In this document: piece after piece, positions 9,981 through 18,383 of the stretch | How the letters are laid out: every line of letters begins with the position of its first letter | How positions within the stretch are numbered: position 1 is the stretch's first letter | DNA from: CBDBJL01 sp965206365 | GTDB taxonomy: Bacteria; Pseudomonadota; Alphaproteobacteria; JABAAW01; JAHZMA01 | Length of the DNA: 64,000 nt | NCBI GenBank assembly: GCA_965206365.1 | Contig: CBDBJL010000008.1 | Location: forward strand, 1-64,000 | Direction of reading: 5' to 3' | Translations under genes and position numbers: made by a program | The notes under the pieces: generated by a model | Told to the model about the DNA's origin: nothing | What the model saw: the letters and a program-made list of their open reading frames with translations, nothing else | Database searches by the model: none

Positions 9981-10445
9981 TTAAATTAACCTTTCATAAT
10001 GATTGCCATCAAAAGTTAAAAACATACCACGATTATCATCAGGATTGGGCATTAGCTGAATATGCACCCAACCTGATTGCGCTTTGTTTTTTTGATAATA
10101 TTCTAAAATAATTTTGTCGTAATCTAGATATTCACTACACCAAATTGCAAAATCATAATTATCCCAACCCAGCAATTCCAAATCAACAGCAAGCCCTTGC
10201 GTATGAAAACTATTTTTGGCACCCCCAATAAAATTATTTAACTCAGCAGAGCGGTACCAACTTTGTGGAGAAAAAGGCTCACCATATTCATCGCGAATTG
10301 GTTCTAAAATATTTTGTGCCATAATCTCTAAATTATTGTTCAAATTCTCGGGGGCTTGATTATGAATATGATTGCGCAAGGCTACGTGGCTTTTATTAGC
10401 CTCATTTATGTTAAAATGATCTGAAATATACATTATTTTCTCCAT
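9981..10445 (-). CDS. Peptidase M15-type endolysin
   Basis: The 154-residue protein carries the M15 zinc-peptidase signature: SWYRSAELN near residue 62, then SFHTQGLAVDLE (S-x-H-x-x-G-x-A-x-D) near 80, and a C-terminal WVHIQL supplying the last histidine. The family (Peptidase_M15_3 type) cleaves peptidoglycan cross-links, so this is the likely lysin that releases phage. No signal peptide is visible, so a holin would be needed; none is obvious. The gene is intact and lies between the Mor-like and YmfQ-like genes. Confidence 0.8.
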   Translation of the reverse strand: MEKIMYISDHFNINEANKSHVALRNHIHNQAPENLNNNLEIMAQNILEPIRDEYGEPFSPQSWYRSAELNNFIGGAKNSFHTQGLAVDLELLGWDNYDFAIWCSEYLDYDKIILEYYQKNKAQSGWVHIQLMPNPDDNRGMFLTFDGNHYERLI

Positions 10446-10460
10446 CGTAATTTATTAAAT

Positions 10461-10971
10461 TTATGTCTGTATTTTTTTAGCAAGCTGGGCTTCTCGTATT
10501 TGACAAGCTGGGCATTGATAAAAAACTTTTTGTTTCTTGTTTTTGCTTTCACGAATCGCCATATGGGCAATTGATCTATCTGTGCGTGCCAATAATGCAA
10601 TCTCAATAACAGTTTTTTCTGGATAGGCATCGCATAATGCAATTGCCGTGTATATTTTCGGAAACTAATTTATTTTTTTTGGGGAAATGAATATAAAGCC
10701 CCCCCATTTCTGCAGATAATTTCTGAAGGGAATTGATGCCAATAACCCTTGCAAGTGGGTGCTTTGCGGTAGCTAAAGTTGGAACATAAAATGCGTTTTT
10801 TATTTCGCGCTGATTATGCCACCGAATTAACCGCAATAAATTATGAATCCCGATAATATTTGCGATGCTACTTAAATTTGGATTCAAATAGGGATACGAA
10901 TTTACTGGACGCCCGACGCCTCGATAAATTATTTCTTTTTCTCTGTGTTCTTTTCTCATTTTTGCTATCAC
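10461..10971 (-). pseudogene. Mor-like phage transcription regulator, one frameshift
   Basis: The first 122 codons include NAFYVPTLATAKHPLARVIG and LQKLSAEMGGLYIHFPKK, a pattern like the Mor/regulatory proteins of Mu-like phages, where a G-G-x-x-x-x-x-P motif precedes a helix-turn-helix. The frame is lost near 10660 through one extra A (minus strand GAAAATATAC). With it removed the text continues IYTAIALCDAYPEKTV and LLARTDRSIAHMAIRES, a plausible helix-turn-helix, and ends with a CPAC pair and a lysine-rich tail at 10461. The total is about 169 residues. It would activate the late or middle operon; the assignment is moderate. Confidence 0.55.
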
Positions 10972-11156
10972 CTAATATGTTTCCGGTAGAATGTTTTTCA
11001 TAACTCACCATAACTTAAAAAAAGAAGAATGGTTAAAGTATTCACCATTTGTTCACCAATTTCTTAAAAAACCCTTGTTTTTCATAGCTTTCCGTGTCAT
11101 CATTCTTTCCTTTTTTTCTCACTTATTTTTGCAAATTTTGAATATTTTTTTAGATT

Positions 11157-11700
11157 TTAAAAAGTTTTTTCATAATTTTGCAGTGTTTTTACCAGTGATT
11201 CGATATTTTTTTGTAACCTAGCATCTTTTTTATATTCTAGTGAGATCACCTTAACGCCATGCTTAATCGCTGCACTATCACGGTGAAAAAAAATTGGCTA
11301 TCGTTGCATAGCTGCAATGCAAAAAGTTTCTAGATAAATACATCGCAACTTGACGAGGACGTGCATATTCCATTTCACGGCTACTGGATAACATCAAGCT
11401 TAGAGGGATACCGTAATATTTTGCAACCAATACCGAAATTTTTTGCATATCAAGCCTCGGCGTCGTTATTAAAAAACTAAGTTTTTGCTCTAATTTTTCT
11501 AATCTTTGTTCTAAAACAACACAAGTTTCACGTAAATTTTTTGCATCAACTAAATTTTGCTGTGAAGCTGTACAGGTTTTGTATAAGCTTCTCATATTCA
11601 TGATATGTGGATTTGCTCTCATATCTAATTTTCCTTTACATTTTTTATCGTCAAACATCCTATTCCAGTGCTTATAGTTGCGTGTATATATATTTAGCAA
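11157..11700 (-). pseudogene. DnaA domain IV-like phage protein, one frameshift
   Basis: After a charged N-terminal half with a coiled coil (LRETCVVLEQRLEKLEQKL), the sequence ISVLVAKYYGIPLSLMLSSS and ARPRQVAMYLSRNFLHCSY matches the DNA-binding domain of DnaA (box-recognition helix region). The frame ends at a run of eight T on the minus strand. With seven T it continues FHRDSAAIKHGVKVISLEY, the normal DnaA-type ending, to a stop at 11157. Isolated DnaA-C proteins occur in alphaproteobacterial phages and elements and may bind DnaA boxes. The ATPase domains are absent by design, not by truncation. Confidence 0.7.
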
Positions 11701-12006
11701 CTTTTAAGCCCTTATGTGGTTTATAATATGTTCTTTTATTTTTTGATGCAAGTGGCATTTGTCAACAAAAATTATTTTTTTATATTTTCGTTGTTTTTAC
11801 AAGATATGTAGTTGAATTTATTGATAAATTACCCTCTTTAGAGCGGTGAATAATTCTATATTTTTGTACCAAAAGTTCTATTTTTCTCAGAAAAAACTCT
11901 TTTTTTCTTGTAAAATTCATAGAAAAATTATACTTTAAGGATGGGGTGTGCGATGCTTTTTTTTACATTTTCTAATGGTAATAATATTTGTGCGAGGTCT
12001 TTTAAA
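11701..12006 (+). other. Intergenic region between prophage and EF-hand gene
   Basis: These 306 bases are very AT-rich and contain no convincing reading frame. They separate the divergent prophage and EF-hand genes, so they must hold both promoters, but I cannot name clear boxes. An in-frame ATG at 11941 would extend the EF-hand protein by 22 residues. Confidence 0.5.
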
Positions 12007-12396
12007 ATGGCAAAAATAGATGAAACAAACGGTAATCTACCCGCAAAATGTTGTCGGTTTAAATGCTGGCATTATATCGTTGCGGGAATTGTAATATTTG
12101 TTATTGGTTGTATAATTGGAAAAATATCATTTGGCCATCATGGTCACGATTCTGGAAAATATGGGCAGCAATGGGCTGAATCTAGTATGAAATATCATGG
12201 CAACCATCATGGCAAAAGAAACCATGGCTCCATGGGCAATCTACTAAAAGTTGTAGACAAAGATGGGGATTATCAAATTACGAAACAAGAATTTGATGCG
12301 TTTTTCGAGCAATTGGATACGAATAATGATGGCATTATCAACAATGAAATTACACAATTTAAAAAAATAATTCAAGAACAGCATCGCAATAAATAA
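12007..12396 (+). CDS. Membrane-anchored EF-hand protein with His-rich linker
   Basis: From the ATG at 12007 (GAGG nine bases upstream) the protein has 129 residues. A short cytoplasmic part with cysteines (CCRFKCWHY) is followed by one membrane segment (IVAGIVIFVIGCIIG). Next comes a histidine- and glycine-rich linker (HHGHDSGKYG, then YHGNHHGKRNHG), and a pair of EF-hand calcium loops (DKDGDYQITKQEF and DTNNDGIINNEI) close to the C-terminus. Both loops keep acidic residues at positions 1, 3 and 5 or their equivalents and an E at the end. The EF-hands are probably periplasmic. The His-rich stretch could bind Ni, Co, Zn or Cu; that is inference. No close family is recognised. Confidence 0.7.
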   Translation: MAKIDETNGNLPAKCCRFKCWHYIVAGIVIFVIGCIIGKISFGHHGHDSGKYGQQWAESSMKYHGNHHGKRNHGSMGNLLKVVDKDGDYQITKQEFDAFFEQLDTNNDGIINNEITQFKKIIQEQHRNK

Positions 12397-12466
12397 ATTT
12401 TGCTCGCGAATCGATTCGAATCACATGGTTCGTTTCGATGTCGCTAGGCGATCTCTACAAAATAAC

Positions 12467-13015
12467 TTAAAATCCAGTGTGAGTTTCAAGGAACTTTAGT
12501 TCCGTAGCACTGCTTTTACGTTGTAAAGCTTGATTGCGGTGTGGAAATCTCCCAAATTCTTGAATAATATCATGATGCTGAATTGCGAAATCCATAACCA
12601 TCGAAGGAAAATCAGCGAATAATACCAGTGATTTTTTCTGTATTAAACGCGATTCGCTATGCATATAGGGCATATAAAGAAATTGCCGTTCATTTAGGTT
12701 CAAATCTTTATCAGCTCCCATGGCAATGGCTTCTTGAGCCAAAATTAATGCCATGCCATCATAGATAAACGCATTATCAAACGCTGAGGGGCGAGCTCGG
12801 ATCAAGTTTCGGGTAAATTGATCCAAAACAATAATCTCAGCAAGCCGCCCCTTACTATTTTTACGCCAAGCATATAATTCACCAGATCCTGCTTGGCTAT
12901 GAATATCAAAAAATAAATTTGCTATTTTTTCATCAAAATCAGGATTGTTCGAAAACCAATCTTGTATCCCGTGTTCTTGATACCAAAATATCAATATTTT
13001 TTGAAAATCAATCAT
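12467..13015 (-). CDS. DUF924 family protein
   Basis: The 182-residue protein starts MIDFQKILIFWYQEHG and has the DUF924 pattern: an N-terminal FW, WFSNNPDFDEKI, then the central RLAEIIVLDQFTRNLIRA and a later LNERQFLYMPYMHSE. The family is widespread, of tetratricopeptide-like helical fold, and has no established function. It ends 14 bases after the hupE stop on the same strand, so the two may be cotranscribed. It is full length. Confidence 0.85.
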   Translation of the reverse strand: MIDFQKILIFWYQEHGIQDWFSNNPDFDEKIANLFFDIHSQAGSGELYAWRKNSKGRLAEIIVLDQFTRNLIRARPSAFDNAFIYDGMALILAQEAIAMGADKDLNLNERQFLYMPYMHSESRLIQKKSLVLFADFPSMVMDFAIQHHDIIQEFGRFPHRNQALQRKSSATELKFLETHTGF

Positions 13016-13029
13016 TCCAAAAATAAATT

Positions 13030-13656
13030 TTAGCCAAATACTGCAGCTTCAATACCTTCAATCAAAAAAGTAAACCCAATACCAGCAATAACCGCCCCGC
13101 CTAAACGTGCCGAGATATTTGTTGGTATTTGAATATTATAAAATTTATTCATCGCATGGGCTGTACCCAAAATAACGCAAAATTGTAGCGCGCTAAAGGC
13201 AATTAAATAAGCAATCAACGGCGAGGCTTCGGCACCAATAATACCAGATCCATAAGCATAGCCATGGAAAACGCCTAGCAATGCTACCAAAATAGCACTT
13301 AGCTTCATAGTAATTTGTTTCCCAGAAAGTGCAACCACACCAATTAACAGCACACTGGTTGCAATGATAAATTCACTGCCCGGAATTATAATCCCACTTA
13401 AAAATACGAGACAGCCAGCGAAAGCACCGGCAATAAAAGTCGAAGGGAAAAGCAAGCGATTTTTTTGAAAAGCCGTTAAGATACCAACTGCCAAGATAAA
13501 TGCAAAATGATCTATACCAATAATCGGATGCGCCATTCCCGACACCAAACCATGCCATAGTTTTGTTGGAATTTCGCCTCCCATAGGATGATGCGCAAAA
13601 GCCGGCAACGAGAATAGGCACGCGATAGATGTGATCGTAAATATTATTTTTTTCAT
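13030..13656 (-). CDS. hupE: HupE/UreJ family metal transporter, B12-riboswitch controlled
   Basis: From the start MKKIIFTITSIACLFSLPAF the protein has a signal peptide ending AFA. It is followed by a histidine pair (HHPMGG) and six hydrophobic segments. Conserved HupE motifs are present: GMAHPIIGIDHFAFILAVG near residue 40 and LLGVFHGYAYG near 125, with the metal-binding H and D residues. The family transports nickel or cobalt. Members under a cobalamin riboswitch are predicted to import cobalt for vitamin B12. A cobalamin riboswitch lies about 325 bases upstream on the same strand, which supports cobalt. An in-frame ATG 15 bases upstream (13671) is possible but weaker. Confidence 0.85.
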   Translation of the reverse strand: MKKIIFTITSIACLFSLPAFAHHPMGGEIPTKLWHGLVSGMAHPIIGIDHFAFILAVGILTAFQKNRLLFPSTFIAGAFAGCLVFLSGIIIPGSEFIIATSVLLIGVVALSGKQITMKLSAILVALLGVFHGYAYGSGIIGAEASPLIAYLIAFSALQFCVILGTAHAMNKFYNIQIPTNISARLGGAVIAGIGFTFLIEGIEAAVFG

Positions 13657-13981
13657 TTTAAAAACCTTCAAATAAAAATATGAAACGCTACATTGCTATG
13701 GTTTGTATTGAGCAATAAAAACCAGCAAATAGCGCTATGCGATTATTTCACAAAGAAACCATCTCAAAATTCACCACACCATGATTTCTATGGCAGTGCC
13801 TTGATTTTGATAAGCCAAAAAAATAAATATTTACAGCAAAGACAGCCTTAAAATTTTTATTTTCGCAAATCTCTTGCAAAGATCCCATAACTTCTTTGAA
13901 AGTATGCCTGTTATTTCTACTGGCATACCCCGAACCCGAAAGCCAATCTGCAATCTAAATTACAAATAAACCTTCATCATC
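13657..13981 (-). other. Leader between cobalamin riboswitch and hupE, with an open frame lacking a start
   Basis: This long leader holds a reading frame of about 70 codons without stop on the minus strand, following the riboswitch closely. It reads GYASRNNRHTFKEVMGSLQ, then FKAVFAVNIYFFGLSKS and HRNHGVVNFEMVSL, and looks like protein by composition. There is an in-frame ATG only in its middle (EVMGSL). It may be the remains of a second B12-controlled gene that lost its 5' end. I do not recognise it. The alternative is chance. Confidence 0.3.
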
Positions 13982-14217
13982 AGGCAGGTCTCCTGGCTTG
14001 CATTGCTATGATTTTGCAACCCTTCCCAGAAAATTCTTTCCAGTGGTTAATTCGCAATAACATATTCATCATTAAAAAATCATGAATCAATGCTTACAGT
14101 CGCGGGGGCGGCTATGGCATAGGTGATCAAGTTTCACCGTCACCTTATTCCCTTATTAAGGTACGATATTCTAATATCGTTTCCACCTGAATTTGAGAAT
14201 ATTATAAGAAGCACCTC
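13982..14217 (-). promoter_or_regulatory. Cobalamin (B12) riboswitch
   Basis: Read on the minus strand, the element contains the classic conserved pieces in order: GGGAATAAGGTGACGGTGAA, then GCCGCCCCCGCGACTGTAAG, then GGGAAGGGTTGC, and finally the B12-box AGCCAGGAGACCTGCCT at 13982-13998. It would fold around adenosylcobalamin and shut down expression of the downstream genes when B12 is plentiful. hupE is the first intact gene downstream. The 5' limit is approximate. Confidence 0.92.
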
Positions 14218-14262
14218 GGGTTGTCAATCAATAATTCTTTAAATAAAAGATAAATTTTATTT

Positions 14263-15435
14263 TTATCCGAGTGCAACAATTCCAGGGAGTTTTTTCCCTT
14301 CAAGCCATTCTAAAAATGCCCCACCAGCGGTAGATAAATAGCTAAATTCATTAGCAAGCCCTGATGTTTTTACCGCTGCCACGGTATCACCACCTCCAGC
14401 GATTACTTGGCAACCTTGCTGTGCCCGTTTCGCTAAATATTGGCATAGCTCGTTACTTCCTTTGCGAAAAGCTTCCACTTCAAACATTCCCAACGGACCG
14501 TTCATAATAATGGTTTGGGCATTTTCAAGTGCCGTAATAATTTTTGTCAAACTGTTAGGGCCCGCATCCAGAATCATTTCATTTGCCATAATATCTTGAA
14601 AATTATTTACCAAACGACTATTTTCGCCAGAAATATTGGTGGCACAAATGCCATCTATGGGTAAAATAATCAATGTCTTATTTTTTTTCGCTTCGGCTTT
14701 AATTTCAGAAACCAAATCCAAAGCTTCTTCCTCACATAAAGATTTCCCGATTGGAATGTTATCAGCTTTTAAAAATACATTTGCCATCCCCCCTGCGATC
14801 ACTAAAATATCGGCTTTTCGTGTAAGATTTTGTAAAAGCTGAATTTTACTAGAAATTTTAGCACCACCAATAATTGCCGCCAAAGGGCGTTTTGGAGTTT
14901 CTAGGCTTGCTGTGAGTGCAGCCACCTCACTTTCTAATAAAGGCCCTGAAAAAGCGGGTAATAAATTTGCTAAACCTTGTGTAGAGGCATGGGCACGATG
15001 GGCTGCAGAAAAAGCATCATTAATATAAATATCGCCAATATTCCCAAGTTTTTCTGTAAATTCAATATCATTCGCCTCTTCACCTGAATAAAAGCGCAAA
15101 TTCTCTAACAAAGCCACTTCGCCCATTTGTAAGGATTGACTCGCCTCGGTGAGTAAATCCATCGATGTAACAAAATGTACTTTTTGATTGAGGAGTTCCG
15201 ACAATTTTTGGCTGATCGGCAACAAAGATAATTCTGGAACCGTTTTGCCTTTTGGGCGTCCAAAATGACTCAATAAAATTAATTTAGCATTCCGTGCCAA
15301 CAGATTTTTAATGCCGTGCAAACTGGCATCAATTCTTGTACTATCGGTAATGACCCCCTTATGGATTGGCACATTAAAATCCACACGCATCAAAACAACC
15401 TTATTGCTAACATCGGCAAGAGTATAATTTTTCAT
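14263..15435 (-). CDS. pgk: Phosphoglycerate kinase
   Basis: Glycolytic enzyme that makes ATP and 3-phosphoglycerate from 1,3-bisphosphoglycerate. The start MKNYTLADVSNKVVLMRVDF carries the signature RVDFNVP. HFGRPKG, the IIGGAKISSKIQLLQNL region near residue 190 and the nucleotide-binding GGGDTVAAVKT near 360 are all present. The 390-residue length is typical. The frame is open 29 codons further upstream, but the family start and the position before the tRNA gene favour 15435. No gapdh or fba gene is next to it. Intact. Confidence 0.95.
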   Translation of the reverse strand: MKNYTLADVSNKVVLMRVDFNVPIHKGVITDSTRIDASLHGIKNLLARNAKLILLSHFGRPKGKTVPELSLLPISQKLSELLNQKVHFVTSMDLLTEASQSLQMGEVALLENLRFYSGEEANDIEFTEKLGNIGDIYINDAFSAAHRAHASTQGLANLLPAFSGPLLESEVAALTASLETPKRPLAAIIGGAKISSKIQLLQNLTRKADILVIAGGMANVFLKADNIPIGKSLCEEEALDLVSEIKAEAKKNKTLIILPIDGICATNISGENSRLVNNFQDIMANEMILDAGPNSLTKIITALENAQTIIMNGPLGMFEVEAFRKGSNELCQYLAKRAQQGCQVIAGGGDTVAAVKTSGLANEFSYLSTAGGAFLEWLEGKKLPGIVALG

Positions 15436-15535
15436 GATCCATCTTTCACAAAGGTTAAACAAATTTAATTTTTTATCATGCGCGATTTTTGTCGGCTTGA
15501 CAAGAGCTGAAACTTTAAGCAAAATGACGCCACGC

Positions 15536-15623
15536 GGAGGGATGGCAGAGTGGTAATGCGGCGGATTGCTAATCCGTGACCGTTTGTAGCGGTCCCCGGG
15601 TTCAAGTCCCGGTCCCTCCGCCA
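15536..15623 (+). tRNA. tRNA-Ser (anticodon GCU)
   Basis: The acceptor arm pairs GGAGGGA with TCCCTCC, followed by discriminator G and an encoded CCA. The anticodon loop reads TTGCTAA, giving anticodon GCU for AGC/AGU serine codons. A long variable arm (GACCGTTTGTAGCGGTC) and the T-arm motif GGTTCAAGTCC fit class II serine tRNAs. It lies on the strand opposite pgk. Confidence 0.95.
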
Positions 15624-15697
15624 GAAATATTTAATTTGACCCAAAAACATATTATTTTCTTGTTCTTTCGTTATAAAATTTCAAACTCGGTGGGAAA

Positions 15698-16540
15698 ATG
15701 AGAACAAATTGTCCTTTTAAGATCGCAATCTTCACTCAAACACAGGAAAAATTTATAAAAAAATTATTTTTAACGCTAACTCTATGTTACGGATTATGTT
15801 TTGGCAATGTAACAATGGCACAAGAAGTTGAGACTGAATCTACAAACGAATCTAAAACGATAACCGAATCTGAATCTGAAGTTGAAACCGAATCTGAAGT
15901 TGAAGCTGAAGTTGAAACCGAAGCTGAAGCGAAACCTAAATTTGCCAAATATTATATCGGTTATAATTATATGCCTGTTTCGCATGAATTATTATCATTT
16001 AAGCGTTTTGCAGAAGAAAAAGCTATTTTGGCCAGCTTTGGCTATGATCATGCCAATTTAAGGCAGTCGGAAGGCGCAAAAGGCAGTGTACTGTATGCAG
16101 GGCAAAAATTATCAGAGAATTTTTCTCTTGAATTAGCCTTGAAAAATTATGGCGAGAAAACATTTACCTATATTGCAACAGAGAATTCTTCGGGAGTGAC
16201 CTATAGCACTACACAAAAAATATCAATTTCTAGCGTTAATATTGGTTGTAAATATATTTGGAAACGCAAAGAAAAATTTAATTTATACGCTAAATTGGGC
16301 TCAGAAAACTGGTCAAGCACATCAGCAAAAACGATTAAAACAAACGATCCAAGGCTTGAAAATGTTTTGGATGTTTATGACACAAGAGCAACTATTGATA
16401 GTGGTGATGATCTATATTATGGGGTGGGGATGGATATTAAAGGCTTACAATTTGAAATCGCGCCACGAAATTTTCAAGATGAAAATGGTGAAGAATTGAT
16501 CAGTACGTTATTGCAAATTGGCTATGCTTTTTCATTTTAA
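15698..16540 (+). CDS. Outer-membrane beta-barrel protein with acidic repeat linker
   Basis: The 280-residue protein has a signal peptide (KKLFLTLTLCYGLCFG, cleavage after MAQ). It is followed by about 38 residues made almost only of E, S, T and V in alternation (ESEVETESEVEAEVETEAEA). The rest has amphipathic beta strands (YYIGYNYMP, then LYAGQKLSENFSLELALKNY, then VNIGCKYIW). It ends LLQIGYAFSF, the aromatic C-terminus recognised by the BAM machinery. It is therefore probably a small eight-stranded OmpA/OprF-type or porin-like barrel. The acidic linker is low-complexity and could vary in length. The exact family is not identified. Confidence 0.7.
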   Translation: MRTNCPFKIAIFTQTQEKFIKKLFLTLTLCYGLCFGNVTMAQEVETESTNESKTITESESEVETESEVEAEVETEAEAKPKFAKYYIGYNYMPVSHELLSFKRFAEEKAILASFGYDHANLRQSEGAKGSVLYAGQKLSENFSLELALKNYGEKTFTYIATENSSGVTYSTTQKISISSVNIGCKYIWKRKEKFNLYAKLGSENWSSTSAKTIKTNDPRLENVLDVYDTRATIDSGDDLYYGVGMDIKGLQFEIAPRNFQDENGEELISTLLQIGYAFSF

Positions 16541-17073
16541 TTAATCTAGCACCCGTCTCCTTAGCATATCTGGGAAGCCGAGAAGCGTATTATCTTTTTA
16601 TAAAATTAAAATGCAAGGGGGCACGGGTATGGCTGATCGATATGCGAGGCAAAATCTCGCCATGGCCCCCGCTATCTTTCCTTGCAAAATCAATGAAGTA
16701 CGCACCCCCCTTTAAATTATAATGGCGGGGGGATGTTAAGGGGGGTGTCCATCGGCTGGGCATCGCCCCCCCTTATAATATATGCTCAGGATCTTCGTGC
16801 GAATCTTCTAAGAATCAATCGGGATTTTAGCGCGAATCTAAGCAAAATTGATGGGTTTTCTTGCTGAAATCGAAGCTTTTGTTTGATTTTCGGGGTGAAA
16901 TCGCCGCAAAATCGAGGGTTTTTTCTTCATTTTTCCCTCTGGCAATCCCTTGAATTTACTGGTTAAATGCAGAAATCGGTGAACAAATGGTGAATAACTA
17001 TTTCGAAGCCCTTGGATTGCGTTATAATAGGTTCAAGATATTTACTTGAACAAAGTCATTAGGGAGAAAGCAA
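16541..17073 (+). other. Intergenic region with GC-rich palindromic element
   Basis: No gene is visible in these 533 bases. Between about 16,611 and 16,785 the sequence is much more GC-rich than its surroundings and folds on itself. Small hairpins such as GCGAGGCAAAATCTCGC occur. The stretch 16718-16785 is an imperfect palindrome whose arms are runs of G (GGCGGGGGGATG) and C (GGCATCGCCCCCCC), flanked by TTATAAT and TTATAATA. Near 17,055 AGGGAGAAAGCAA precedes the next start codon. Confidence 0.5.
16718..16785. repeat. GC-rich imperfect palindrome, partial second copy at 23987-24020
   Basis: The left part (TATAATGGCGGGGGG, ATGTTAAGGGGGG, TGTC) recurs nearly unchanged at 23987-24020 (TATAATGATGCGGGGGG, ATATTAAGGGGGG, TATC). 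The two copies bracket the remnant and ankyrin island. It may be a small palindromic mobile element or a remnant of the ends of an inserted segment; the sequence alone does not say which. Confidence 0.5.
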
Positions 17074-17736
17074 ATGGCATTATCAAATGAGACGATAAAA
17101 TGTTTCGAAACATTAATAAAACACGGAAAGGACGCACCCAAAATTGCCCAGATGCTGGGGCAATCGCTGTGATGAATGTATCGTGAAAGCCTTTGGCGAG
17201 GCCGAAAGATACAAAAAGGAATTGTCTGCCCAGACATATGAAATTATTAACCGAATATCAAGAAAAAATTCGAACCAATCAGCGAATGGGCTATAGTACA
17301 AAAAGCTGTATTGAAAAAATACGCAACAATCAGATTGAACGGCTTACTGCCCAAGGAGGTTACGCGGGCTATGGTGGATTTGAAACGTCATACCAAAAAT
17401 ATGCTACCTCAAATTCAATTGACTTATCATGAGTATGACAAATGGAACAAAAATTATCAAGACTGGAAGCGTAAGCAATTGCCGGCAATTCAAACTTCTC
17501 TTGGCAAAATTGAGACTGGACAGAAGCTGGGTGAATGCGAGACTTTGGCATTATGGCAACATACAAAGCATGATCAAGATAAATTATTGCCGGTGATGCT
17601 GTTCTATCTGAAAAAAAACGCATCTTCTTGGATGACTTCTCAGAATTTGCGTAGCATCATTAGATTTGGCGAGAAGCCTCGCTCTCATGAAAAAGATCAT
17701 TTGGTGGATCCACAATTGTTACAAGCTGGATCATAA
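17074..17736 (+). pseudogene. Unrecognised gene with two frameshifts
   Basis: The start MALSNETIKCFETLIKHGKD has a good ribosome site (AGGGAGAAAGCAA). After QMLGQSL the frame meets stops. The third frame continues DECIVKAFGEAERYKKEL. The first frame then resumes with EPISEWAIVQKAVLKKYATI and runs to a stop at 17736. Joined, this gives a basic, mainly helical protein of about 220 residues with a possible N-terminal helix-turn-helix (DAPKIAQMLGQS). I do not recognise a family. The original coding nature is well supported because three pieces read on in order. Confidence 0.5.
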
Positions 17737-18116
17737 AAACAGCCGATTTTGTTGTTACCATAGAACATACAAAGGGAAAAGCCGTGGTTCCAGAAGCGAA
17801 TAACTATCTTGCCACTCTGCCAGCGATTCGAGTCCTGATGAATATCGAACAATTATCTTACGATCATTCTTATCCAAAAATATCTAATCAATACGCTAGA
17901 CCTGCACTTTTAACTGGGCAATATGGCTGAAAATCGCGTTTAAAACAACTGGTGAATACCTCAGCAGACCATCATGGCGATGGATTTTAACATGCGTGGG
18001 CATCAAATTGGAGCTGTAACTTATCAACACATAATGGGCGCGAAGCGAAGTGTGATTATTGGCAGTTAATACAACTTTTGGATACCCAAAACCCCTATAA
18101 CCCAAGCAAAATCTAG
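17737..18116 (+). other. Gene remnant region
   Basis: A frame of about 66 codons without a start (KTADFVVTIEHTKGKAVVPE, then NNYLATLPAIRVLMNIEQL) ends near 17930. It is followed by a shorter open piece in another frame (MDFNMRGHQIGAVTYQHIMG) near 17,975-18,060. These look like scraps of one or two decayed genes. No family is recognised. Confidence 0.35.
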
Positions 18117-18383
18117 ATGACAAATGATAATCAAGTTAGCGCGTGGCCTACCCTGGGTAAGCTAATGATCCATAAAGAGGGGGAAGATTTTCCGGAAATT
18201 TGCGTTATCACCTATCGCCATATGAACCGAGTGCCCAACAATCTGAATGAAGGCAATAATCATCAAGGCGGGACGATATATTTGGGTGATTACCGTAAAA
18301 TTGTTAACCCTGAGATCATAGAGCAATTCAAGTGCAACGCTTTGGTAGGGTCTGATGCTGACAACATTAACAATTCATGGTAA
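18117..18383 (+). CDS. Hypothetical protein, possibly a gene fragment
   Basis: An 88-residue open frame (MTNDNQVSAWPTLGKLMIHK, then EDFPEICVITYRHMNRVPNN, then GGTIYLGDYRKIVNPEIIEQ) has protein-like composition. It lies among other decayed pieces, and no clear ribosome site precedes it, so it may be the middle of a longer gene. The family is unknown. Confidence 0.35.
   Translation: MTNDNQVSAWPTLGKLMIHKEGEDFPEICVITYRHMNRVPNNLNEGNNHQGGTIYLGDYRKIVNPEIIEQFKCNALVGSDADNINNSW

Larger units (their letters stand above)
1..11700 (-). mobile_element. Mu-like prophage, right part, heavily frameshifted
   Basis: A continuous minus-strand block of genes follows the order of the Mu morphogenesis region: terminase partner (gp27), terminase (gp28), portal (gp29), protease (gp32), capsid, gp36, gp37, gp38, sheath (L), tube (M). 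Neighbouring genes overlap by ATGA at several junctions, as in an intact phage operon. Upstream lie small Mu-type genes, an M15 lysin, a Mor-like regulator and a DnaA-domain-IV-like protein. No transposase (MuA/MuB), no repressor and no Mu end sequences can be seen; the left side runs out of the window. About eleven genes contain single-base indels, so the element is very unlikely to be functional as read. The right boundary near 11.7 kb is set only by the last phage-type gene. Confidence 0.85.

Noticed and set aside
10991..11221. Plus-strand frame of 76 codons opposite the end of the DnaA-like gene
   Set aside because: Very hydrophobic AT-rich translation (F, L, I) without a ribosome site; partly antisense to the true gene.
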